A stretch of 64,000 bases of DNA from Novosphingobium sp. PP1Y (GCF_000253255.1 NC_015583.1:806001-870000); one strand, 5' to 3'. Counted from the first letter of the stretch, positions 8,504 through 18,643 are shown. Notes: generated by a model from the letters alone, not told the origin. A program made the numbers and translations.

Positions 8504-9598
8504 CTATGGCGCGGGTCCAGTTGATTGGCGGATGATCAGGCTCAGATCGAGCTCTACCCGCCGGTTCGAACGTGGCCTGATCAGCTGCTGCACGGCGGCA
8601 TGGACCATTTCAGTCAGCGGTTGATTGATGGTTGTAAGGGATGGCCAGATCAGGCTGGCCACCGGACTGTTGTCGAACCCGCAAACCGATAGCTTTTCGG
8701 GAACGGCAATCCCGCGCCCCAAGGCGCAGGATATGACGCCCGTTGCCATCTCATCGTTCGAGGCAAATATCGCGGTTGGCGGATTGGGCAGGTCAAGCAA
8801 GCTAGCCGCAGCCTCGAAGCCGGAACTTGATGTGAAATCGCCCTGACGAACCATGTCGAGTGGGACAGTGCCCGCGAGCCTTGCAAAATGATCGAGAAAT
8901 GCCCCAAGCCGGATTCTTGACGAAGTGTGGCTTGCATTGCCGACGATAAAACCAATTCGGCGATGGCCCAGGGACCACAAATGATCCACCATGGTTCTGA
9001 CGGCTACGGCATCGTCAACAACCACTTCCGCTCCGGTTTTCAAATGTTCGCCCGGAGCAAGCCGCGAGTAGGGCAGGCTCAGTTCTTGCAGGGTCTCAAT
9101 CAGCTCATGGTTGTCGCAGACCGGCGGCATGACGATAAACCCCGACACGCGTAGATCCGAAAGCTGCGCTGCGATCTGACCCTTGTTCTGCAGGACTTCT
9201 GCGGCCAGCGATTCGGCGATCAGGTGATAGCCAGCGCTCCGACATGCACCGAGTGCAGCGTCCTGAACTTCCATCTGGTATTGGGATTTTCGTTCGGGAA
9301 ACAACAGGGCAATTGTCATGTGGCGGCCGCCGCGAATTGTACGAGCCCCCATGTTGGGGACGAAATTCAGTGCATCGATCGCCTCCAGTACCCGCGCCCG
9401 CGTTGCCTCGCCGACATAGGACTGATTATTGATGACCCGCGAAACTGTCTTGAAGGACACGCCGGCGAGCTCCGCCACATCGACAATGGTCGGTTTGGAT
9501 TTGATCCTTTGGCTGTCTGATTTCTTTAATTCTTTCATCGGCCCCAGGTTACTTGGTTTCTGCGGTGTAGTCTTCTTGGCGGACGGATTTTCTGGCAT
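8504..9598 (-). CDS. LacI-family transcriptional regulator
   Basis: A 364-residue repressor with the LacI helix-turn-helix near residues 37-85 (PTIVDVAELAGVSFKTVSRV), preceded by a basic extension of about 35 residues. A periplasmic-binding-protein-like effector domain follows (GFIVMPPVCDN, IFASNDEMATGV, VCGFDNSPVASL). It is convergent with the exported nitrilase, 60 bases from its stop, and most likely controls the GH3/symporter and receptor/nitrilase transcripts through the palindromes at 4749 and 4963. The inducer is probably a sugar or glycoside, by family precedent. Confidence 0.88.
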   Translation of the reverse strand: MPENPSAKKTTPQKPSNLGPMKELKKSDSQRIKSKPTIVDVAELAGVSFKTVSRVINNQSYVGEATRARVLEAIDALNFVPNMGARTIRGGRHMTIALLFPERKSQYQMEVQDAALGACRSAGYHLIAESLAAEVLQNKGQIAAQLSDLRVSGFIVMPPVCDNHELIETLQELSLPYSRLAPGEHLKTGAEVVVDDAVAVRTMVDHLWSLGHRRIGFIVGNASHTSSRIRLGAFLDHFARLAGTVPLDMVRQGDFTSSSGFEAAASLLDLPNPPTAIFASNDEMATGVISCALGRGIAVPEKLSVCGFDNSPVASLIWPSLTTINQPLTEMVHAAVQQLIRPRSNRRVELDLSLIIRQSTGPAP

Positions 9599-9947
9599 CG
9601 ACAGATCGTTCGGACTGACAGTCCATGCAGCTAACTCTTCACTGACCGCTGTTCAAACAAAGCTGCCACTATCCTCCGGCCGGTATCACATGGCGGTCTC
9701 ATCGGCTCCGATGTGTTTGATTGGCCCTTATCTCAGATAGCCACAAGCAGAAAGCATTTCCAGTCAGGGCGCCTTCCTTAACCCGTGGCCACAGCTTTCG
9801 CATGGAAGAACGCCCACGCAAACGAACACCTTGCCACGCAATGCGGCTCGGCCGCTAATGGACCTCTGATAAGACGTCTTCCCAGGGCCCTGGCGGAAGG
9901 CCAAGTGAAGGATCAGGACCCTTCCGCCTCCATATCCAGCGTCAGTC
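9599..9947. other. Intergenic region, no gene seen
   Basis: About 350 bases between the LacI start and the MarR stop. Short open frames here have no ribosome-binding site and no recognisable product. It presumably holds the LacI promoter. Confidence 0.5.
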
Positions 9948-10445
9948 TCAGGCCCCCTGCCAGCGCGCGATGCGGACCAGCAGCGTGAGCAGCTTCCGTT
10001 TTTCGGCGGTCGTCATGAGAGCATCGAGAGCCGCGTCGTGACTCTTTGCATGTTCCGAGAGAACGGCGACCTTGTCCTGGCCTACTGGAGTCAAGAACAG
10101 ATGCTGGACCCGGCGATCTTCTGTACTCTTCCGGCGCGAGATCAGGCCCTGTCGTTCAAGGCTCTTCAGATGCGGCGTGAGAGTGGACTTGTCGCGGCTA
10201 TTCGCCGTGCTGATTTGCGACGGCGTGATGCCGGGGTTTTCGCAGATCATTCGCAGCACGGCGTAGTCGCCCGGCTTCAATCCGTCTTCCTCGGTAATGC
10301 GCCGGAATTCTGAAAAAGACGCGGATTGTGCAAGGCGCAGATTGAACGCGATGCTTTCCTTGAATTCGCTCGACAGGGACTCCCATCCGTCCCACGCCTT
10401 CACGCTTGGATCGGTTTGTTTTGATGCTTTGATCTTGGCCGACAT
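9948..10445 (-). CDS. MarR-family transcriptional regulator
   Basis: About 165 residues with the winged-helix region LKPGDYAVLRMICENPGITP, then SQISTANSRDKSTLTPHLKS and the wing LISRRKSTEDRRVQHLFLT. MarR proteins are dimeric repressors that often respond to aromatic acids or aldehydes. The frame is open further upstream to a TTG at 10517, but the ATG at 10445 has a purine-rich AGGACTCAGG stretch upstream and gives the usual family length. It follows the aldehyde dehydrogenase and oxygenase genes on the same strand, so it may be co-transcribed with them. Confidence 0.8.
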   Translation of the reverse strand: MSAKIKASKQTDPSVKAWDGWESLSSEFKESIAFNLRLAQSASFSEFRRITEEDGLKPGDYAVLRMICENPGITPSQISTANSRDKSTLTPHLKSLERQGLISRRKSTEDRRVQHLFLTPVGQDKVAVLSEHAKSHDAALDALMTTAEKRKLLTLLVRIARWQGA

Positions 10446-10541
10446 TTTTCGCCTGAGTCCTCTGTTCAGTTCTATGTCCAGCCGTCCGGCTGCAATCCGA
10501 GATTGACCGGGCTGCAACAGGCAGCAAGAGGTGCGCCCCGG

Positions 10542-11939
10542 TCAGATGGGATAATGCCCCGGCTGTGTTTCGACGGTGATCCAGCGGGTTTCGGTGAAGC
10601 TGTCGATACCAGCCTTGCCACCGAAACGGCCATAGCCTGAAGCGCCTACTCCGCCGAAAGGCATCTGCGCCTCGTCATGCACGGTCGGACCGTTAACATG
10701 GCAGATGCCGGAGTGAATTCGCCGGGCAACGCTCAATCCGCGCGCCGTGTCGCGTGTGAAGACCGCCGCTGACAGGCCATATTGGCTGTCGTTGGCTAGC
10801 TCGATTGCCTGTTCCTCGTCGCGGGCGCGGATCAACGCGACGACCGGACCGAAGCTTTCGTCGCGGTAGAGGTCCATCTCCGAGGTGACGCCCGTGACGA
10901 CAGTCGCCGGCATCAGCACGCTGTCACCCTTTCCGCCTGCGGCCACGCTGGCGCCCTTGGCCACCGCGTCGTCGATCAGGCTGTTCACGTGATCCACGGT
11001 CTTGCGGTCGATCACCGCGCCGAGGGGCGTCTTGCCCTCGCGCGGGTCGCCGACGGGCAAAGCGCGGGCCTTGGCCGTGAACTTTTCTATGAACGCATCG
11101 GCCACGTTTTCCACCACTATGACCCGTTCGGTCGACATGCAGATCTGGCCCTGGTTCATGAAGGCACCAAATGCCGCCGCTTTGACCGCTTCGTCAAGGT
11201 CTGTATCCTCGAGTACCAGCAAGGGCGCCTTGCCGCCAAGTTCGAGCAGGCAAGGCTTCAAATGCTCGGCCGCGCGTTTGGCGATGATTTTGCCGACCCC
11301 GGTCGAACCCGTGAAATTGATACGTTTCACTTCCGGCGCATCGATCAGCGCGCCGACCACTTCGGCTGCATCTTCCGGGGCGTTGGTGACGAGATTGACG
11401 GTACCTTCCGGGAAGCCAGCTTCCGCGAAGGCCTCGACAATCAAAATGTGCGTGCGCGGGCAAGCTTCGCTGGCCTTCAGGATCACGCTGTTCCCGCAGG
11501 CCAAGGGCACCGCAATGGCGCGCACGCCCAGAATGATCGGCGCATTCCAGGGCGCGATGCCCAGAATCACGCCAACCGGTTCCTTGAGCGCCATGGCGAT
11601 GCAGCCCGACCTGTCCGACGGGATCACCTCGCCAGTGATATGCGTCGTCAGCGCAGCCGCCTCGCGCACGATGCCTGCGGCAAGGCCAAGGTTGAACATG
11701 GCCCATCCCGCGGTGGATCCGGTTTCGTTCATCATTGCGGCAACAAAATCGTCCTGGCGCGCTTCGAGCGCGGCGGCGGCTTTCATCAACACGGCGCGGC
11801 GGGCATTGGGGCCCATCGCCGCCCAGACGGGAAAGGCCGATGCGGCGCGTGCGGTCACCTTGGGAACGTCGATCGCCTTCATTGCTGGCGCCGACGAAGC
11901 GATTTCCCCGGTGAGCGGGTTCAGGCGTGTAAAGGTCAA
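10542..11939 (-). CDS. NAD(P)-dependent aldehyde dehydrogenase (aromatic-aldehyde type)
   Basis: A 465-residue ALDH-superfamily enzyme oxidising an aldehyde to the acid. Conserved residues are visible: Asn132 in IAPWNAP, the cofactor loop FTGSTGVGK near 209-217, the general base Glu233 in ELGGKAP and the nucleophile Cys267 in GQICMST. The overall pattern resembles salicylaldehyde/vanillin/benzaldehyde dehydrogenases rather than betaine or succinic-semialdehyde enzymes. It lies 33 bases downstream of the oxygenase beta subunit in the same operon, so it probably processes an aromatic aldehyde made in that pathway. Confidence 0.85.
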   Translation of the reverse strand: MTFTRLNPLTGEIASSAPAMKAIDVPKVTARAASAFPVWAAMGPNARRAVLMKAAAALEARQDDFVAAMMNETGSTAGWAMFNLGLAAGIVREAAALTTHITGEVIPSDRSGCIAMALKEPVGVILGIAPWNAPIILGVRAIAVPLACGNSVILKASEACPRTHILIVEAFAEAGFPEGTVNLVTNAPEDAAEVVGALIDAPEVKRINFTGSTGVGKIIAKRAAEHLKPCLLELGGKAPLLVLEDTDLDEAVKAAAFGAFMNQGQICMSTERVIVVENVADAFIEKFTAKARALPVGDPREGKTPLGAVIDRKTVDHVNSLIDDAVAKGASVAAGGKGDSVLMPATVVTGVTSEMDLYRDESFGPVVALIRARDEEQAIELANDSQYGLSAAVFTRDTARGLSVARRIHSGICHVNGPTVHDEAQMPFGGVGASGYGRFGGKAGIDSFTETRWITVETQPGHYPI

Positions 11940-11972
11940 TCTATCCTCTTTCCCCGGCTGGTTTCCGGCGTT

Positions 11973-12452
11973 TCAGACCATGTAGAAATCGGCGACCGTT
12001 TCGATCCGGTCATTCATCAGAGTGATCGTTTTGGCGGCAATCTTGAGCTCGCCGGCTTGGTTGACGAACTGATAATCGTAACGCCCGAACAGGCTGCGCT
12101 GCCGCTGACGCTTGGGTTCGTAGACGTGCGAGCAGAACGCTGCTGTCGCGCTATCTGCCCCTTCGACCATGATGTTGGTGACCTGATGACAGACACGCGG
12201 CAGAATGTCCGATGCAACCGATAGGTCCGAAGTGGCACGCCACACGCGGTCCTCCAGATTGTGCCGCCCCTTGTAGTAGATGTGCGACAACTCGGCGTGC
12301 GGATCGCTTGTGGTCGTCTCTTCATCGAGCCAGGCGGGCATCCAGAAGACGCAGTCCTCGCTATAGAGATCTAGCCACTCGCGCCAGCGCCGGCGGTCGA
12401 GCAGCAGCGCCTCGCGCGTGATCAGCGCGGTCACCTGCGCCGGATCAAGCAT
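11973..12452 (-). CDS. Aromatic-ring-hydroxylating dioxygenase, beta subunit
   Basis: A 159-residue protein of the SnoaL/NTF2-like ring-hydroxylating beta family (ALLLDRRRWREWLDLYSEDC, then FWMPAWLDEE and a C-terminal MNDRIETVADFYMV). Beta subunits are structural partners that set the alpha3beta3 quaternary structure and influence substrate range. Its ATG overlaps the alpha-subunit stop by eight bases, indicating translational coupling. Confidence 0.88.
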   Translation of the reverse strand: MLDPAQVTALITREALLLDRRRWREWLDLYSEDCVFWMPAWLDEETTTSDPHAELSHIYYKGRHNLEDRVWRATSDLSVASDILPRVCHQVTNIMVEGADSATAAFCSHVYEPKRQRQRSLFGRYDYQFVNQAGELKIAAKTITLMNDRIETVADFYMV

Positions 12453-13803
12453 CGTGTGTCTCCTGGGCCGCGCCTGCTTCCATCCGCGCCAGCCATGCGC
12501 GATAATAGCTGTGATAGAGCGTTTCGTCGCATAGCATGGCGTCGCCGAGCACGCTGCGCGCCGGGTTCATTTCCAGGAGGTCGGAAAAGGCATTTCCGCC
12601 CGTCACGCTGGCCGTCGCGCCGCGGCAATATCCATAGGCCCAGCTTTGCAGGGGGTTGGCATTCCCCGCCTGGCAATCTTCATAGCTTACGGTATCGTCT
12701 GGCGTCGCCATGCCGGTCGGATTGAAGAAATCCTCGTAATTGCGGATCCGCTGACGGCGGGCTTCTGCGCTCTCTCCACGCGGGGCGATGCAAAACGTGC
12801 GCATCTCGGTCTTGTTGGCCGCTAGCGGGCGGATGATACGCAATTGGCTCGATGCGTTTTCGGCAAGTTGCAGGTTCGGAAAAATGGTCAGGTTCCGCAT
12901 GTTGAACATCCAGTCCCTGCGGGCAGCGCCATACCGTTCGGCCAATATTTCGGCGCGCTCGAACAGGGGAACGGCATCGCTGACGGCAATCAGCCCCCAA
13001 TTGAGCACATGTCCTTCGTCAAAGCTGTAAGAGCCGCCGGTTACGCCCTCGGCTTCCTCGCTCCAGTTCTTGTCCTTTTCCCAGATCGACCGTACCGATT
13101 CCGGTCGCCTTTCCTTGGCGCGCTTGTCCAGAAGGCGGATGTAGGATGGATGGGCCGAGGTAAAATGATAGGCGTCGGAGCAGTTTTCGAGCTGGTATTT
13201 CCAGTTCCCGTCGAATGTGAAGACTATCTCTCCGGGAACAAGTTCGAGGCCGTCCTCGCCTTGGTCCGCCGACAAGTCCAGCAGGCGCCGCGCTTCGCCG
13301 AGATGCTCTTCGATCGGGCAGGTCGGGACGAGGCTGCCGAACAGAAAGCCGCGATAGTTCGCAAAGGCTGGCAGACGTGACAGGTTGCGATCTCGGCTAA
13401 TGAACTCTTCGGAATAGGCTCCTGCGTTCATACCCTTGACCGCGACGTTGCGCCCCGCGCTGTCGAAACTCCAGCTGTGGTAGCGGCAGACGTGAAGCCG
13501 CCCCTTGCCGGCTCGGCGGTGACAGATCAATGCGCCCTTGTGCGGACAGGCATTGACGAAGGCGTCCAGCTTTCCCTCGCCGTCCCGCATGACGACGATG
13601 GGGATGCGGCCAATGGTGACGGTGAAATAGCTATGCTTGTCCGGCGCCTGGCTTTCCATTCCCAGGAATACCCATCCGCCTTCGAAAACGTGGCGGATCT
13701 CCTGTTCGAACAGGGCTTCGTCGGTGAATGCAGCGCGGTTTACACTAAACCAGCCATTTGAAGGCCGGTCATCGACCAGCGCCCTGATGTCTTCAATGGT
13801 CAT
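12445..13803 (-). CDS. Rieske aromatic-ring-hydroxylating dioxygenase, alpha subunit
   Basis: A 452-residue catalytic subunit. The Rieske [2Fe-2S] ligands are Cys86/His88 (NACPHKGA) and Cys106/His109 (HVCRYHSW). The mononuclear iron site shows Asp210, His213 and His218 in NCSDAYHFTSAH, with the third ligand expected near EDFFNPTG. It inserts O2 into an aromatic ring, using electrons from a separate reductase and ferredoxin that are not encoded nearby. The frame extends upstream to 14064, into the receptor gene, but the ATG at 13803 follows GAGGAAAG and yields MTIEDIRALV, the normal family N-terminus. The substrate cannot be assigned. Confidence 0.9.
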   Translation of the reverse strand: MTIEDIRALVDDRPSNGWFSVNRAAFTDEALFEQEIRHVFEGGWVFLGMESQAPDKHSYFTVTIGRIPIVVMRDGEGKLDAFVNACPHKGALICHRRAGKGRLHVCRYHSWSFDSAGRNVAVKGMNAGAYSEEFISRDRNLSRLPAFANYRGFLFGSLVPTCPIEEHLGEARRLLDLSADQGEDGLELVPGEIVFTFDGNWKYQLENCSDAYHFTSAHPSYIRLLDKRAKERRPESVRSIWEKDKNWSEEAEGVTGGSYSFDEGHVLNWGLIAVSDAVPLFERAEILAERYGAARRDWMFNMRNLTIFPNLQLAENASSQLRIIRPLAANKTEMRTFCIAPRGESAEARRQRIRNYEDFFNPTGMATPDDTVSYEDCQAGNANPLQSWAYGYCRGATASVTGGNAFSDLLEMNPARSVLGDAMLCDETLYHSYYRAWLARMEAGAAQETHDA

Positions 13804-13888
13804 TCTGCTTTCCTCAGCCTCGCTTCCCGGCTCTTGTCCTGGTTGTGCGCGCCGACCGAAGGTTGGGGGCGGCGCGCACGGGGATAAG

Positions 13889-16352
13889 TCAGTTCTTGAC
13901 GCGAAGGGTAAGATACCACTGACGCGGCGGCGAATAGCCGACGCCCACATAGCCAATGGCGTTCGGGCCAGACTGGTCATAACCGCCCACCACGAACCGC
14001 TTGTCAGTGATATTCTTGACCCCGAAAGTGACGCCCCACCGGTCATCGGCATCGTCGAAAGCAAGTGAGCCGTTCAGCAGTCCGACGTTGCCCGATCGGA
14101 GATAGGGCGAATTTTCAGCGTCCGGCGAAGTGCTGCTCTTGTAATTGTAATCGCCGTTCAGGGTGAATGCCGATCCGTTCGCCAACTCATGGCGGTAATT
14201 GGCGCCAAGGCTGACCGACCACTCCGGCGCGTTGACGAGGTCGTTGGTCACCGGAATTGTCGCGCCGGGTGACATCTTGGTGTAGTGGGCGTCAAGATAG
14301 CCAATACCGGCTGTAAGGCCGAAGCCGCCAAACCTGGCCTCGGATTCCGCTTCAAAACCCCGGATCGTTGCTTCTCCCGCGTTCTTGAACGCCGGGGAAA
14401 TGGCGATGATTTCGGTGATCTGGATATCCTTGTATGCGGTGGAAAAGGCCGCCAGATTAAGGCGCAGATGCCCGTCCAGCAGCTTGGACTTCAGGCCGAT
14501 TTCGTGCGTGTTCGCCTTTTCCGGGCGGAAAGTCAGGTCATTTGCGGTCAAGGTCGAAGGTGAGAGAAGGCGGGTGGTCCAACCGCCTGATTTGAAGCCC
14601 TGCGCGAAAGAGTAATAGGCCATCACAGCCGGGGAGAACTTGTATTCCGCGCCCGCCTTGATCGAGACATTACTGAAGCTCAGCTTGTTCAGGCCGAAGG
14701 GGTAAAGCCGGGTAAGGTCGTTCTGGTCGGGCAGGAACGGCAGCGGCAGGGAGGTGACGACATTCGGATCAACGCCGGCCCCGGCGCGCGCCCAGAACGC
14801 GTTCAGATCCTGCTGATCACCACGAAACTTCTTGTTTTCCTTGGTATATCGCACGCCGAAGGTCAGTCCGAGCTTGTCCGTAAGGTCAAAATGTTCGTGC
14901 GCAAAGGCGGCATAGGCCTTGTTGCTAAAGCGGTTTGGACCGTAGATCTGGATCAGACCTTCAGCGAAGACTGGCGTATCCAGCAGGCCACCGGTTTCGG
15001 AGAAATAGTAAAGGCCGAGAGTACCCTTCAGGCGACCATCAAGGCTGTCATGGTTGAGTTGAAATTCCTGCGAGAACTGTTTCTGGTCCATTGCGAACGA
15101 GGCGTCGTTGAGGATGATCGGCGTTGCCGCGATTTCGCTGCCGAATTTCGAGTCGAGCGAGCGATAGGCCGTAATCAATTTTAACGAGGCGCCGTCGGAA
15201 AGTTCGAGATTCGTGGTGAGTGACAGTCCCCAAGAGGTCAGATTGTCGAAGTTGCTGCCGCGCGCGTAACTCTTGTCTATATCGCTGGTGACGAACGCGT
15301 CGGAGATTGGCAGGCGATTGTTATTGGGATCGGCATCGACGTTGACCCCGGAAAAACTGGTGCCGACCACGCCGCGATTGCTGCAAATGAAAGTGGGGGC
15401 CTGGCCGAAGATGCAACCGTTATAGGCCGACGCCACCGTGCCATCGTTGGGTCCAGCTTTCGTGAACAACAGGGTGCTGGGCCGTGCTTCCTGCCGCGCG
15501 CGCGTGTAATCGGCCGAGAACAGGAAGCCGAGTGTATCACTGGCAATGAATTTTAACTTGAAGCGGGCATTGAAGGCATTCTCTCCGCCCTGGGTATCCG
15601 ACCCACCAGGTGTTCCCACCTTGCGGAACATGCCCTGATCGGTGATCGTTCCAGGAAGACCAGGGAACGGAATCCGCTTTTTGGTAACCATCGCGGTGCT
15701 TGTAAGAGAAGGATGCCTGAGAGAGCAAAGTGTCCTCGATCAGCGGCAGGTCGATCGATCCGCGCACGTAGGTGCGGCTGAAGCTGCCGGTCGTCCCTTC
15801 AAGCTGATAGCGGAAGTCCCTCGCTGGGTCGCGGGTCACGATGTTGAGCGCCCCACCAATGGTATTTCGCCCAAACAGGTCGCCCTGCGGTCCTTTGAGG
15901 ACTTCGATGCGTTCAAGGTCGAGCAGATCGACCACCGCGCCCAGCGACCGGGCATAGTACACGCCATCGATATAGACGCCGACGCCCGGTTCAAGGTTGA
16001 AGGCGAAATCGTTCTGGCCGATGCCGCGCACGGTGGCGACCAGAATCTGCGACGAACCGGCAAAGGAGACAGTGTTCTTGATGTCGATGTTCGGGACATA
16101 GCCGCCGATCTGGCCGACGCTCGTGATACCCTTTTGTTCGAGGGCGGTGCCGCTGAGCGCCGAAATGGCGATCGGCACATTTTGCATGTTTTCCGATCGC
16201 TTCGTGACGGTGACGACGATTTCGCCGATACTGTCATCTGATGCCGTCGTGGTCTCCTGCGCCATGGCCGTAGGCATCCTTGCGAGCATGCTGCCGAGCA
16301 GCAGGGCGGCGACCGACGTGCGGCCGATGGCTATCTTGTGTTGCTGTTTCAT
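13889..16352 (-). pseudogene. TonB-dependent receptor split by a single-base frameshift
   Basis: Two overlapping frames make one receptor of about 820 residues. The upstream part (16352 to about 15680) carries the signal peptide (ending TAMAQE), the plug and the LKGPQGDLFGRNTIGGAL motif. The downstream part (to 13889) carries the barrel and the terminal aromatic residue of LTLRVKN. They meet at a five-A run (complement of 15678-15682): the upstream frame reads YKHRDGYQKADS and the downstream frame TKKRIPFPGLPG. Removing one A restores YKHRDGYQKRIPFPGLPG, a continuous receptor sequence. So this is a +1 insertion, either a sequencing error, a recent mutation or a slippage switch. It is the first gene of the oxygenase cluster, 85 bases before the alpha subunit. 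Confidence 0.85.
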
Positions 16353-16490
16353 CTTCCCCGAACTCCCTGATTCTTTGCGGCTCTCCCCACTCCGGGCAGA
16401 ACTTGCAGCTAGCTTGTATGAATCGAGCCGGCCTGAAAGACTTGTTCGAGATGGTTCCCAAGCTTGTTCATAGCGGAATCACGCTTTTGG

Positions 16491-17456
16491 TCAGTGTGCT
16501 GGTCCTGTCGCGCCGCACAGCCGGTACTCGCGTGGTGTCATGCCGAATTTGACCTTGAAGGCTTTGCTGAAGTGGGCCGGATCCTTGAACCCCAAGTCAT
16601 AGGCGATCGCGGTGATCGATCGCTGGGCACCCTGACTCTCGCCCAACGACTTGAGGCTCTCCTCCAGCCTGCGGTGCCAGATCCACTCGGACAGGGTATG
16701 CTTGCGACCTTCGAACAGTTTCCGCAGGTAACGGCTTGAAACCCCCATCGCCTGGGCCACGCTTTCACAGGACAGGGTTTCGTCCAGTAGGTTATCTTCG
16801 ACGAAACTCAACGCTCGGTTGAGGAAAAAATGATGCCCTTCGCGGACGGGAGGCGCGCTTTCTCCATCCAGATCTTTCAATGAGGCGGCCACAAGGTCGA
16901 GCAGGGTGTTTCGCAATTGCCGGCCGCTCATCGGGAAAACTTCTTCCAGTTGCGCGCCCAGCTGCCGGATATAGGTCGAGGTGATGGCTCCCATGCCCTT
17001 GTCGCAGGCGACAGCTCGGGAGGTCAGCAACGAAGGATTGAGCACCCGGTCGGTTATTTCCTTGCGATCGAACCGCAGGACAGACTGCACAAAAGGTTGA
17101 TCGAGAATGATGCGGTATGGTTCGGTCGTGTCGTAAATGGCGAACTCGCCCCGTTGCAGGCGGGTCATACGACCGCGCTGCTCGATACCCATCTCGCCTT
17201 CGTGTATGATGCTGAGCAGGAAGAAATCATCGCTAGAGCGGGCGATGCGCTGCGCATCCCGCACGACCGTGTGCGGGGTTGCGGAAACGGTCACGAAAGA
17301 GACGTCGAGCAGTTGGCGGTTTTGGATCTGGCCTCTGAAACTGCTGCTGTTGTGTTGGCGGCAATCGAGGTCGACAAATGTTTCGCAGACGGCCTCGCGC
17401 CAGTAGGAAAATGACGAACAATCACGCTGAGTGAAGCACTTATCCGCTAGCTGCAT
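16491..17456 (-). CDS. AraC-family transcriptional regulator
   Basis: About 321 residues. The N-terminal part matches the AraC-binding-like domain (SIIHEGEMGIEQRGRMTRLQ, then GEFAIYDTTEPYRI). The last 100 residues hold two helix-turn-helix motifs (CESVAQAMGVSSRYLRKLFE and ITAIAYDLGFKDPAHFSKAF). The frame opens at a TTG at 17507, but the ATG at 17456 sits eight bases after AAGGA and is preferred. It is divergent from the interrupted nitrilase at 17619, and AraC-type activators of this class are known to drive nitrilase and aromatic operons. It may control that nitrilase, the receptor/oxygenase operon, or both. Confidence 0.87.
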   Translation of the reverse strand: MQLADKCFTQRDCSSFSYWREAVCETFVDLDCRQHNSSSFRGQIQNRQLLDVSFVTVSATPHTVVRDAQRIARSSDDFFLLSIIHEGEMGIEQRGRMTRLQRGEFAIYDTTEPYRIILDQPFVQSVLRFDRKEITDRVLNPSLLTSRAVACDKGMGAITSTYIRQLGAQLEEVFPMSGRQLRNTLLDLVAASLKDLDGESAPPVREGHHFFLNRALSFVEDNLLDETLSCESVAQAMGVSSRYLRKLFEGRKHTLSEWIWHRRLEESLKSLGESQGAQRSITAIAYDLGFKDPAHFSKAFKVKFGMTPREYRLCGATGPAH

Positions 17457-17618
17457 GACCACATCCTTTCGAAAACGACTATCTGCATTGGATTTCGTGC
17501 CACTCAAAACAACCGACTATACCCCTACGAACAAGACTGCGCTTTCCGCCTTGCGATAACCCTAGGGTCCACTGGAATGTGCAAACCACACCTGAAACCG
17601 AGATCGAGAGGTGACCAG

Positions 17619-18620
17619 ATGACCAAGATCACTGCCTATAAAGTGGCTGCCGTTCAGGCGGCGCCGGAATTTCTCGATCTGCGGGGCAGCGTGGACAAGG
17701 CCATCGCGCTGATTGAATAGGCGGCGCGTGAAGGGGCCAGCCTGGTCGCTTTTCCAGAATGCTGGATTCCGGGCTATCCTTTCTGGGCCTGGCTCGACGC
17801 GCCGGCCTGGGGCATGAAGTTCGTCCAGCGCTATTTCGACAATGCGATGACCGCCGATGGGGTTGAGGCGCAGCGCCTTATGCAAGCCGCGATCGACAAC
17901 GATATCTTCGTGTCGATGGGTTATGTCGAGCGCGCGGGCGGTAGCCTCTATATCGCGCAGCTCTTTCTCGATCCGGATACGCGAACCGCGACCCCGCGGC
18001 GTAAGCTCAAGGCCACGCACGTCGAACGTTCCGTCTTCGGTGAAGGCGACGGCAGCGATTTTGTCGTTCATGAAACCAGGCTGGGGCGGATCGGCCAGTT
18101 GTGCTGCTGGGAACATGTCCATCCGCTCAACAAATATGCGATGTACGCCATGCATGAACAGGTCCACATCGCCGCCTGGCCGTGCTTCTCGCTGTATCAA
18201 GGCAAGGCCTATGCCCTTGGAGCAGAGATGAACAGCGCGGTCTCGCAGGTTTACGCCCTCGAAGGCGGCTGCTTCGTGATCGCGGCGACCAGCGTCATGA
18301 CGAAGGCCCAGCAGGATATGCTTTGCGAGACGGACATGCACCGCGACCTGCTTCCGCTCGGTGGGGGAGCCTCGATGATCTTCGGTCCGGATGGCTCGCG
18401 TCTGTGCCAATCGTTGCGTCCAGATGAGGAAGGGCTGCTTTACGCCGATATCGACCTCGGCATCATTGCGCTCGCAAAGGCTGCGGCCGACCCGGTAGGG
18501 CATTACGCGCGCAGCGACGTGTTCAAGGTCTGTCTCGACAGGAGTGCGCGCTGCGCACTGGAGGGTCCGGGCTCGCAAGAGCCGACGCGCGCCTGGCAAC
18601 TGCTCGACCCCAAGGACTGA
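17619..18620 (+). pseudogene. Nitrilase interrupted by one in-frame TAG
   Basis: Read through one stop, this is a 333-residue nitrilase. It starts MTKITAYKVAAVQAAPEFLD, and the triad is complete: Glu47 in VAFPECWIPGYP, Lys129 in TPRRKLKATHVER and Cys163 in GQLCCWEHVHPL. Codon 34 (17718-17720) is TAG in AIALIE*AAREGA, where an acidic codon such as GAG would be expected, so one G-to-T change explains it. Restart at the ATG at 17814 would lose the catalytic Glu. The remaining frame is intact, suggesting very recent inactivation, a base error or readthrough. It is divergent from the AraC gene and convergent with an MFS gene 23 bases away. Confidence 0.85.
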
Positions 18621-18643
18621 CCATCGGGATGGCACACGCGGTA

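Noticed and set aside
10989..12224. Plus-strand 411-codon frame opposite the aldehyde dehydrogenase
   Set aside because: Antisense shadow of a high-GC gene; its His/Arg/Gly-rich composition matches no family and it crosses two real genes.
13804..14064. Upstream extension of the oxygenase alpha subunit
   Set aside because: It overlaps the receptor gene in another frame, and the ATG at 13803 has a proper ribosome-binding site and family N-terminus.
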